Shown here: positions 1 through 5,200 of the stretch, piece after piece
Position numbering within the stretch: position 1 is the first letter of the stretch
Layout: each line of letters begins with the position of its first letter
Assembly: GCA_934162625.1 (NCBI GenBank)
Contig: CAKPJM010000055.1
Coordinates: forward strand, 1 to 6,975
Length of the DNA: 6,975 bases
Direction: 5' to 3'
Origin: an uncultured Clostridia bacterium
Lineage (GTDB): Bacteria > Bacillota > Clostridia > TANB77 > CAG-508
Translations under genes and position numbers: made by a program
Notes under the pieces: generated by a model
Databases searched by the model: none
Told to the model about the DNA's origin: nothing
What the model saw: only the letters and a program-made list of their open reading frames with translations

Positions 1-51
1 CTATATATATTACAAATTGGATTAGGTTCCCAATAAGAAAATTACGATAGT

Positions 52-81
52 ATTATATCACTTTTTTTATTTCTTTGTCAA
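52..81 (-). promoter_or_regulatory. Strong sigma-A-type promoter inside the 3' end of rlmB
   Basis: On the minus strand a perfect -35 box TTGACA (76-81) is followed after 18 nt by a perfect -10 box TATAAT (52-57), which is preceded by TG one base upstream (extended -10). The -35 box is made of the last leucine and threonine codons of rlmB, so the promoter is embedded in that gene. The start site would be near position 45, and the transcript would leave the window on the left. An imperfect inverted repeat (ATTGG/CCAAT arms, 17-35) lies just downstream and could be an operator or leader hairpin. The target gene is not visible; sigH or the rpmG-secE-nusG genes follow rlmB in many Firmicutes, but that is only inference. 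Confidence 0.75.
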
Positions 82-856
82 ATCTCTTTGTTTTACTGTC
101 TCATATATTACAATACCAGCAGAAACCGAAGCATTTAAAGATGTTATTTTTCCATTCATTGGAATTTTTACTAGAAAGTCACAATTTTCTTTTACAAGTC
201 TACTCATTCCAAAGCCTTCACTTCCTATTACAATTGCAATATCTCCTTTTAAATCTTGATTATAGTAATATGTTTTTGCTTCTCCATCTGTTCCGCAAAT
301 CCACACTCCTTGATCTTTTAAATATTTGATTGTTTCATTAATATTATTTACTCTTGCAATTTTTACATGTTCTACTGCTCCTGCAGATGATTTCGAAACA
401 GTTGCATTTACTCCGAACAGCTCTTCTTTTTGGTATTATAACTCCATGTACTCCTGCTGTTTCTGCTGTTCTTATTATTGAGCCTAAATTATGTGGGTCT
501 TCTATTCCATCTAAAATTAATATAAATGGATCTTCATCTTTCGATTTTGCCTCTTCTAATATATCTTCTACTTCGCAATAATTAAATGGAGGTACTATTG
601 CAATTACTCCTTGATGGTTTTCTGTTTCAGAAATTGCATTTAACTTTTGTCTTTCAACTTCTACAATAACTATTTTTCTTTCCTTAGCTTTTGCTATTAT
701 TTTATTTATAGAACCGTGTCTTTCTCCTCTTGCAATAAATATTTTATTTATATCTCTATCTGATTCCAATAATTCCAGTACAGAATTTCGTCCTTCTACT
801 TGGTCAGATAAGCTTTGCTTATCTGTATTATTAATTTTTAACTCTTCATTTTTCAT
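67..856 (-). pseudogene. rlmB: 23S rRNA 2'-O-methyltransferase RlmB (TrmH/SpoU family), interrupted by a +1 frameshift
   Basis: RlmB-type enzymes methylate a ribose 2'-OH in 23S rRNA (G2251 in E. coli) using S-adenosylmethionine. Removing one base restores a 262-residue protein, near the usual length of about 250. The N-terminal part is the L30e-like substrate-binding domain (about residues 18-90, beginning VEGRNSVLELL). SPOUT motif 1 follows at 115-132 (LDGIEDPHNLGSIIRTAE). The frame breaks after residue 147 (IPKRRAV). Motif 2 (IGSEGFGMSRLV) and motif 3 (IPMNGKITSLNASVSAG), which form the knot and cofactor site, are in the shifted frame down to the stop at 67-69. As written, the first frame ends at position 344 after 170 residues and lacks motifs 2 and 3. 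The extra base is plus-strand G415. The start at 854-856 has an AGGAGAGG ribosome site (863-870). Family assignment is secure; whether the break is biological or an assembly error cannot be told here. Confidence 0.9.
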
Positions 857-880
857 TTTTAACCTCTCCTGTTCTTTGAA

Positions 881-900
881 GTGCGGGTCGCCCCTACAGC
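881..900. repeat. GC-rich interspersed repeat fragment between lepA and rlmB
   Basis: A sharply GC-rich 20-nt patch sits in the 69-nt spacer between the lepA stop and the rlmB start, in otherwise AT-rich DNA. Read on the minus strand it begins GCTGTAGGGGCGACCCGC. The element at 4797-4822 begins GCTGTAGTGGCGGGCGC on the same strand, so the two share GCTGTAG, one variable base, then GGCG. This copy lacks the second hairpin arm seen in the other and looks truncated. I infer a family of small GC-rich intergenic repeats. Confidence 0.5.
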
Positions 901-925
901 ATCTGCAATAAATCCTACATATTTT

Positions 926-2737
926 TTAATCCTCATCTAATTTTAAAACTGATAAAAATGCTTCTTGTGGTACTTCAACTTTTCCTATTTGTCTCATTTT
1001 CTTTTTACCTTTTTTCTGCTTCTCTAAAAGTTTTTTCTTTCTTGTAACATCTCCACCATAGCATTTTGCAAGCACATCTTTCCTCATCGCAGATATTGTC
1101 TCTCTTGCTATTATTTTTCCTCCTACAACTGCTTGAATTGGTATTTCAAATAGTTGTCTTGGTATGACTGTTTTTAGTTTTTCTGCCATTTTTCTGCCCC
1201 TTGTATATGCTGTGTCTTTATGTACTATAAAAGATAATGCGTCAACAGGTTCATTATTTATATGTATATCTAATTTTACAAGTTCTGACCTTCTATATTC
1301 TTTAAATTCATAATCAAAAGAAGCATATCCTTTTGTTTTTGATTTTAAAGTGTCAAAAAAATCATATATTATTTCATTTAATGGTAATTCATATTCCAAT
1401 GTCACTCTGGTGCTATCTAGATATTTCATATCTAAATATGTGCCACGCCTATCTTGGCATATTTCCATTACATTCCCAACAAATTCTTTTGGAAGCATTA
1501 TTTCTGCTTTTACAATTGGTTCTTCTATATAGCTTATTTCTTGTGCTGGTGGTAAATCTACTGGATTATATAATTCTATTATTTCTCCTGTTTGTTTGTG
1601 TACTTTATATATAACTGATGGAGCTGTTGTAATTAAATTTAAGTCGAATTCTCTTTCTAATCTTTCTTGTATAATTTCCAAATGAAGTAACCCTAAGAAT
1701 CCGCATCTAAAACCAAATCCTAATGCAATAGAAGTTTCTGGCTCATACTCTAATGCAGCATCATTTAGCTTTAATTTCTCTAATGCTGTTTTTAAATTTT
1801 CATAGTCTCCACCATCTAATGGATACATTCCACAATATACCATTGAATTTGCTTTTTTATATCCTGGAAGTGGTTCTTTTGCTGGATTCTCTACAGTTGT
1901 TATTGTATCTCCTACATGCAAGTCTGATACATTCTTTACACTAGCTGCAATATAACCTACTTCTCCTGCTGTTAATTTTTCTGCTGGTACTGTGCTGCCA
2001 GGTTCTAAATACCCTAGTTCTGCTACCACAAATTTTTTATTTGTAGCCATAAATAGTATTTCGTCACCAGTTTTTACTGTTCCCTCTACAACTCTTATAT
2101 AGCTTAAAGCTCCTTTATAATTATCATAAAAAGAATCAAATATTAAACATTTTAGAGGTTTTGTCTCGTCTCCTACCGGTGGTTTAAAATCTGTTACTAT
2201 TCTTTCTAAAACTTCATCAATATTTAATCCTGTTTTTGCAGAAATACATGGTGCATCCATTGCAGGTATTCCGATTATATCTTCTATTTCTTGTTTTATT
2301 TCTTCCGGTCTTGCATTTGGCAAGTCCACTTTGTTTATAACTGGTAAAATTTCTAGATTATTATCTAATGCTAAATACACATTAGCAAGTGTTTGAGCTT
2401 CTACTCCTTGGCTTGCATCTACTACTAATATTGCTCCTTCACATGCAGCCAAACTCTTTGAAACCTCATAATTAAAGTCCACATGTCCTGGGGTATCTAT
2501 TAAATTCAATATATATTCCTGTCCATCTTTTGCTTTGTATAGCATTCTAACAGCTTGTGCTTTTATTGTAATTCCACGTTCTCTTTCTAGGTCCATATTA
2601 TCTAATACTTGGCTTTCCATTTCCCTTGAAGATAAAAGTCCTGTTTTTTCTATTAATCTATCTGCTAGTGTTGATTTTCCATGATCTATATGTGCTATTA
2701 TGCTAAAATTTCTAATATGTTTTTGTTTGTCTTGCAT
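926..2737 (-). CDS. lepA: Elongation factor 4 (LepA), translational GTPase
   Basis: LepA (EF4) is a ribosome-binding GTPase homologous to EF-G that acts on stalled or mistranslocated ribosomes and influences initiation and ribosome assembly. The 603-residue protein is full length for the family. Visible GTPase motifs are the P-loop AHIDHGKST (15-23), the RGITI switch I segment (about 54-58), DTPGH (81-85), NKVD (135-138) and a later ISAKTG. The LepA-specific C-terminal domain is complete (GGKIIARETISAMRKDVLAK, then a lysine-rich segment and QIGKVEVPQEAF). I chose the ATG at 2735-2737, residue 5 of the longest frame, because GGAGG (2743-2747) is 5 nt upstream; the upstream ATG at 2747-2749 overlaps that ribosome site. 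It starts 24 nt after the DUF5662-like stop, so the two are probably cotranscribed. The common clostridial partner hemW is not downstream; rlmB is. Confidence 0.97.
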   Translation of the reverse strand: MQDKQKHIRNFSIIAHIDHGKSTLADRLIEKTGLLSSREMESQVLDNMDLERERGITIKAQAVRMLYKAKDGQEYILNLIDTPGHVDFNYEVSKSLAACEGAILVVDASQGVEAQTLANVYLALDNNLEILPVINKVDLPNARPEEIKQEIEDIIGIPAMDAPCISAKTGLNIDEVLERIVTDFKPPVGDETKPLKCLIFDSFYDNYKGALSYIRVVEGTVKTGDEILFMATNKKFVVAELGYLEPGSTVPAEKLTAGEVGYIAASVKNVSDLHVGDTITTVENPAKEPLPGYKKANSMVYCGMYPLDGGDYENLKTALEKLKLNDAALEYEPETSIALGFGFRCGFLGLLHLEIIQERLEREFDLNLITTAPSVIYKVHKQTGEIIELYNPVDLPPAQEISYIEEPIVKAEIMLPKEFVGNVMEICQDRRGTYLDMKYLDSTRVTLEYELPLNEIIYDFFDTLKSKTKGYASFDYEFKEYRRSELVKLDIHINNEPVDALSFIVHKDTAYTRGRKMAEKLKTVIPRQLFEIPIQAVVGGKIIARETISAMRKDVLAKCYGGDVTRKKKLLEKQKKGKKKMRQIGKVEVPQEAFLSVLKLDED

Positions 2738-2761
2738 ATTTTCCTCCATCGTTTATATAAA

Positions 2762-3301
2762 TTACAATTTGCAATATTTATTATATTTTTCTTTTAATAT
2801 TTCTTTTTTTAAAACTGCATCTATTCCTTTTTCAGCAATTTCTTTAAACACATCATCAAAGAATTTTTGCATTTTTGGATGAAACAGTTCTTTGTTTTTT
2901 ACATTTTGCCAATACCATAATGGATAATCATTTGTAAAATTCTTTCCTTTATAAACAATTCCTGCTGATAAGTTATCACATAACATTTCTATTGTATATT
3001 TATATGGTATAACTGGTGCTTTTACGGGTGCATTAAAGTCATACCAATATTCTTCATGATGCTTATTATGTCCTTTGTGATGTAGCCAAGCTGCAGAATA
3101 CTCTCTTTTTTCTCTTGCTACTTGTATTGGGCTTTTATACCCTACATAATATTTTGCACTTTTCCAAAATTCTGTTGGTCCATATTTCGATAAATCATGT
3201 ACAATTCCTCTCCATGGAAGCCCAACCTTTGTACATAATTTAAATACTATCCATCTATGTTTTGTTATTAATTTAAAATGTAGCCATATTTTTTTAAGCA
3301 A
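2762..3301 (-). CDS. DUF5662-like protein, function unknown, TTG start
   Basis: This 179-residue soluble, basic, aromatic-rich protein resembles the DUF5662 family by its pattern: an N-terminal FKLITKHRWIVFKLC segment, GLPWRGIVHDLSKYGPTEF (27-45), and a histidine cluster AWLHHKGHNKHHEEYW (71-86), then PYKYTIEMLCDNLSAG (99-114). The ordered residues His15, His35-Asp36, His74/75/78/81/82 and Asp109 suggest a metal site, and the H...HD...D spacing recalls HD-domain hydrolases, but that is inference and no activity is established to my knowledge. The start is TTG at 3299-3301: GGAGG (3308-3312) lies 6 nt upstream and the next in-frame Met is far inside the conserved region. No signal peptide or membrane segment is seen. 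It is followed 24 nt later by lepA. Family recognition is from memory of the motif pattern. Confidence 0.75.
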   Translation of the reverse strand: MLKKIWLHFKLITKHRWIVFKLCTKVGLPWRGIVHDLSKYGPTEFWKSAKYYVGYKSPIQVAREKREYSAAWLHHKGHNKHHEEYWYDFNAPVKAPVIPYKYTIEMLCDNLSAGIVYKGKNFTNDYPLWYWQNVKNKELFHPKMQKFFDDVFKEIAEKGIDAVLKKEILKEKYNKYCKL

Positions 3302-3335
3302 ATTTTTCCTCCTTTTTTATGTATATGAGAAATTA

Positions 3336-3419
3336 GAAGTGGAAGGTGGGATTCACAGGGGTAAGGCTTCGTAGGTCATTCACTCTTCTTCACACTTCCC
3401 CCCTCACACCTCACTCTTC
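3336..3419. repeat. Purine-rich, repeat-like spacer with imperfect terminal inverted repeats
   Basis: This 84-nt stretch differs sharply in composition from the AT-rich surroundings. On the minus strand the part from 3419 down to 3376 contains no cytosine at all. The ends form an imperfect inverted repeat (3336-3351 against 3404-3419, 12 of 16 positions complementary). The 9-mer TCACTCTTC occurs twice in direct orientation at 3380-3388 and 3411-3419. GA-rich low-complexity spacers of this look are common as intergenic repeats in bacterial genomes. A lone TTGACA (minus strand, 3421-3426) lies next to one end and a TATACA (3320-3325) lies 95 nt away on the other side. Confidence 0.5.
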
Positions 3420-3437
3420 GTGTCAAATTTCATTTTT

Positions 3438-4127
3438 TTACCAAATAACTGAAATTATGCAATAGATTAGAACTCTAGCAATCGCTGTTGTTAATAAATT
3501 ATCTATTACAAATGGAATTCCTATTTTATTTATTTTTTTATATTCTTTCAATAATTCTTTTTGCTCTTTTTCACTACATAGCTTTTTCTTTTCCATATAT
3601 TCTTTTGCTAAAAACCTTGCTCTCGTCATTGCATCTATTTCTAAAAAGCTTCTTACGCTAAATTGAATAATCATAATAAGCATTAGTATTGCAACTTGTA
3701 GCATTTGATTATTTATTACTTTTAATATAGTAAGTATACTTACTATTAAAAAGTATAATATGCTGATATTTGAAAAAATAAAGTTAAACAAGAGTAATGT
3801 TCTATCTTGGCAAGAATGTATGCATTCATGCGCAATTGTTTGAATTCTTGCATAATTATTTTTCATATCTGCAATAGATATTTTGTTTGTAATAGCAATA
3901 TACAAACTAGTATTAGTGTCCTTTGCTTCTTCAATTTTTACGTTTTTATTGTCTAGCATTTCTAACATTTCTTTTGCTACTTCTACATTTTCCGGAAACT
4001 TATCTGTAATTTTTTCTAATTCTTTATTTTCGTTTAACTCTTTTGCTTTTTTTAAGTTTATTTTAAAAATAATTTTAAATAAAACTATTGCTATACTTAG
4101 CAAAATAATATAAATAATATTTTCCAT
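3438..4127 (-). CDS. YugP-like membrane zinc metallopeptidase (Zn_peptidase_2 type), divergent
   Basis: The 229-residue protein has the layout of the YugP family of membrane gluzincins. There is an N-terminal membrane anchor (about 3-21) and a polar region ending in the zinc site HECIH (His100, Glu101, His104) within IAHECIHSCQD. Two hydrophobic segments follow (about 112-150), then LEIDAMTRARFLAKE, where Glu153 matches the third-ligand position of the family's EFDAS motif, and a C-terminal hydrophobic segment (about 205-228). Length agrees with YugP (about 225). HECIH replaces the common HECGH/HEVGH, and the sequence is otherwise diverged. The substrate is unknown. I chose the ATG at 4125-4127 because an AGAGG site lies about 8 nt upstream and the hydrophobic anchor begins directly after it; the ATG at 4152-4154 has no ribosome site. 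It has its own promoter (4186-4214) and is not tightly coupled to neighbours. Confidence 0.75.
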   Translation of the reverse strand: MENIIYIILLSIAIVLFKIIFKINLKKAKELNENKELEKITDKFPENVEVAKEMLEMLDNKNVKIEEAKDTNTSLYIAITNKISIADMKNNYARIQTIAHECIHSCQDRTLLLFNFIFSNISILYFLIVSILTILKVINNQMLQVAILMLIMIIQFSVRSFLEIDAMTRARFLAKEYMEKKKLCSEKEQKELLKEYKKINKIGIPFVIDNLLTTAIARVLIYCIISVIW

Positions 4128-4185
4128 ATAATACCTCTTTTGTTTTTTTACCATTAATTCTTATGTAATTTTATTTTCCGTTAAA

Positions 4186-4214
4186 AGTATAGCATATTTC
4201 TTTGTTTTTGTATA
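4186..4214 (-). promoter_or_regulatory. Extended -10 promoter for the YugP-like gene
   Basis: On the minus strand a -35-like TATACA (4209-4214; 4 of 6 matches) is followed after 17 nt by TATACT (4186-4191; 5 of 6). TGC stands directly before the -10, giving an extended TGN -10. The predicted start is near 4179, leaving a leader of about 52 nt before the ATG at 4127. It lies 19 nt downstream of the toxin stop codon, so the peptidase gene can be expressed independently of the toxin-antitoxin pair. Confidence 0.6.
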
Positions 4215-4232
4215 CTTAAATTTATTTATTAA

Positions 4233-4514
4233 TCATATTTTTAAGTTTTGACTTTTATGGATTATTCGTTGGATTTCAACATTTTGATTACTTACTGAAT
4301 AAAAAATTAAATAATTTTTAAAAATTAAATATCTAAAGTTTGAATTAAAAAGCTTCTTTCCCATATATGGAAAATATTCTAGATTAGAAATTGATTTTAT
4401 AATATTGTTTTTAAACTTTTTTGCCGCAAGAGGATTTGCTAGATTAAAATAAATATAATTGTATAAATTTTGCAGTTCTACTTTTGCTCTTTTAGTATAA
4501 ATGATTTTATGCAT
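4233..4514 (-). CDS. Type II toxin, ParE/RelE superfamily
   Basis: This 93-residue basic protein has the compact ParE/RelE fold pattern: beta strand HKIIYTKRAKVEL (2-14), two helices with NLYNYIYFNLANPLAAKKF (16-34), the loop FPYMGKKLF, then the C-terminal sheet RYLIFKNYLIFYSV (61-74) and VEIQRIIHKSQN (79-90). Arg61, Tyr68, Arg83 and His86 fall where functional residues cluster in this superfamily. RelE members cleave mRNA on the ribosome and ParE members poison gyrase; the sequence alone does not decide which. The start at 4512-4514 lies inside the antitoxin gene, 37 nt before its stop, with only a weak GA-rich ribosome site, which suggests translational coupling. The stop is TGA, so TGA is not reassigned here. 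The small antitoxin immediately upstream supports the assignment. Confidence 0.88.
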   Translation of the reverse strand: MHKIIYTKRAKVELQNLYNYIYFNLANPLAAKKFKNNIIKSISNLEYFPYMGKKLFNSNFRYLIFKNYLIFYSVSNQNVEIQRIIHKSQNLKI

Positions 4515-4690
4515 TTCTTGTTCTTTTCTTCTAGCTCATCTAATGCTTTTATCACTTCTTCTTGCGTATACCAAATATTTTCATCTCTTGCTTCTTGGCA
4601 TTTTTCTATAACAAATTTTGCTGTTCCTTCGTCAAATTCTCCATTAGGTCCGACTTCAATTTCTAAAATTTCATTTTTATAGTTTTCCAT
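4478..4690 (-). CDS. Antitoxin partner of the ParE/RelE-type toxin
   Basis: The 70-residue acidic protein lies directly upstream of the toxin and overlaps it by 37 nt, in the usual antitoxin-first order. It has an N-terminal segment ILEIEVGPNGEFDEGTAKFV and a C-terminal acidic helix YTQEEVIKALDELEEKNK (41-58), which would suit toxin wrapping and neutralisation. I do not recognise a standard ribbon-helix-helix or Phd/YefM DNA-binding domain with certainty, so its subfamily is open; the function is inferred mainly from position, size and charge. The start at 4688-4690 is supported by AAAGGAGG about 6 nt upstream. Its promoter (4715-4743) carries inverted repeats of the kind used for autoregulation by such pairs. 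Confidence 0.78.
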   Translation of the reverse strand: MENYKNEILEIEVGPNGEFDEGTAKFVIEKCQEARDENIWYTQEEVIKALDELEEKNKKCIKSFILKEQK

Positions 4691-4714
4691 TTTTTACCTC
4701 CTTTGTATTTTCAC

Positions 4715-4743
4715 ATTTTACCAAAACATTGTTTGGTTGTCAA
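4715..4743 (-). promoter_or_regulatory. Consensus promoter of the toxin-antitoxin operon
   Basis: On the minus strand a perfect -35 TTGACA (4738-4743) is separated by exactly 17 nt from a -10 TAAAAT (4715-4720; 5 of 6). Transcription should start near 4708, leaving a leader of about 18 nt before the antitoxin ATG at 4690. This is one of the two strongest promoters in the window, which fits an operon kept in check by autorepression. Confidence 0.85.
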
Positions 4744-4752
4744 TATGTTTTG
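4720..4752. promoter_or_regulatory. Operator-like inverted repeats in the toxin-antitoxin promoter
   Basis: Two overlapping symmetric patterns cover the promoter core. The 18-nt ACCAAAACATTGTTTGGT (4720-4737) has 6-bp complementary ends and fills the spacer between -35 and -10. The 8-mer CAAAACAT (4722-4729) recurs as its exact reverse complement ATGTTTTG at 4745-4752, flanking the -35 box. Binding of an antitoxin or antitoxin-toxin complex here would block RNA polymerase. The role is inferred from position; the AT-richness makes some chance symmetry possible. Confidence 0.55.
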
Positions 4753-4764
4753 CGTTTTTTATTT

Positions 4765-4796
4765 AATTGTAATTTGCACGCAAATACAATTTTTTT
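4765..4796 (+). terminator. AT-rich hairpin followed by seven T (possible plus-strand terminator)
   Basis: AATTGTA (4765-4771) pairs with TACAATT (4785-4791), and TTTG (4773-4776) with CAAA (4781-4784), with one bulged A and a CACG loop. On the plus strand a run of seven T (4790-4796) follows. That is the shape of a rho-independent terminator, but the stem is AT-rich and weak and no plus-strand gene lies upstream. On the minus strand no T run follows. It may instead be a protein-binding palindrome just upstream of the toxin-antitoxin promoter, or part of the adjoining repeat. Confidence 0.3.
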
Positions 4797-4827
4797 GGCG
4801 GGCACAGCGCCCGCCACTACAGCTAAT
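4797..4827. repeat. GC-rich hairpin element, second copy of the interspersed repeat
   Basis: GGCGGGC (4797-4803) and GCCCGCC (4809-4815) form a perfect 7-bp GC hairpin with a 5-nt loop, followed by the ACTACAGC motif shared with the fragment ending at 900. It stands three bases before the stop codon of the YlbF-family gene. It is strikingly GC-rich against the background. No T run follows on either strand, so it is not a standard intrinsic terminator, though it could slow polymerase or protect the 3' end of the YlbF-family mRNA. Confidence 0.6.
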
Positions 4828-4829
4828 AT

Positions 4830-5162
4830 TTATAATAATTCTTTTACAGATTCACTTATAATTTTGTTAACATCTGCAAGCATAATATTAAATCTTACTT
4901 CTATATCGAAATATTCTTTTATTTTTGCTTCTTTATTAAGAATGTCATACATTTCTTGTAATTTTTTCATTTTTTCACTATCTTCTTTTTGTCCTTGAAA
5001 TGACATAACTTGAACTTCATATCTAATTTTTTCAAAATCTTCTATTTTAGATTTCAATTCAGGTATTTTTGCTATTTCTTCTTTCACTTGCTTATATTCT
5101 TTGTATTCTTTACTCTCTTGTATTGCTTTTGCTAAATTGTTAGCTTCATCATAAACGTACAT
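4830..5162 (-). CDS. YlbF/YmcA (DUF964)-family protein
   Basis: The 110-residue, charged, all-helical protein matches the YlbF/YmcA/YheA family pattern: DEANNLAKAIQESKEYKEYK (5-24), then a long helix PELKSKIEDFEKIRYEVQVM, a variable linker, and the C-terminal IKEYFDIEVRFNIMLADVNKIISESV (81-106). In Bacillus, YlbF and YmcA with YaaT form the Y-complex that modulates RNase Y and is needed for competence, biofilm and sporulation. Whether this copy has that job or is the YheA-type paralogue cannot be decided; its short length is nearer YheA. The start at 5160-5162 is chosen because AAGGAGG (5169-5175) lies 6 nt upstream; a longer frame to 5189 would place that site inside the gene. No good promoter is seen directly upstream, only a TATAAT (5198-5203) at the edge of the palindrome without a clear -35. 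Confidence 0.85.
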   Translation of the reverse strand: MYVYDEANNLAKAIQESKEYKEYKQVKEEIAKIPELKSKIEDFEKIRYEVQVMSFQGQKEDSEKMKKLQEMYDILNKEAKIKEYFDIEVRFNIMLADVNKIISESVKELL

Positions 5163-5200
5163 TTTCTTCCTCCTTGCTTTTTTATGCAAATTCTTTTATT

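Noticed and set aside
67..306. A separate small gene starting at the Met at 304-306 (MWICGTDGEAK...)
   Set aside because: There is no ribosome site, and the same frame continues upstream through unmistakable RlmB sequence to the frameshift at 415. It is the C-terminal part of the broken rlmB.
405..425. Programmed ribosomal frameshifting in rlmB
   Set aside because: No slippery heptamer, internal ribosome-like stimulator or downstream pseudoknot is apparent at the break, and the family is not known for recoding. A plain one-base insertion explains it.
75..581. Plus-strand open frames opposite rlmB, and similar ones opposite lepA, the peptidase and the YlbF-family gene
   Set aside because: Their leucine/phenylalanine/serine-rich translations are what the complement of lysine- and glutamate-rich AT-biased genes produces; none has a ribosome site or recognisable domain.
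3380..3419. Short direct repeats as a CRISPR remnant
   Set aside because: Only two 9-nt copies of low-complexity sequence, 31 nt apart, with no regular repeat-spacer structure and no cas genes.
4797..4815. GC hairpin as a rho-independent terminator for the YlbF-family gene
   Set aside because: On the minus strand it is followed by A residues, not T. On the plus strand it is preceded, not followed, by the T run.
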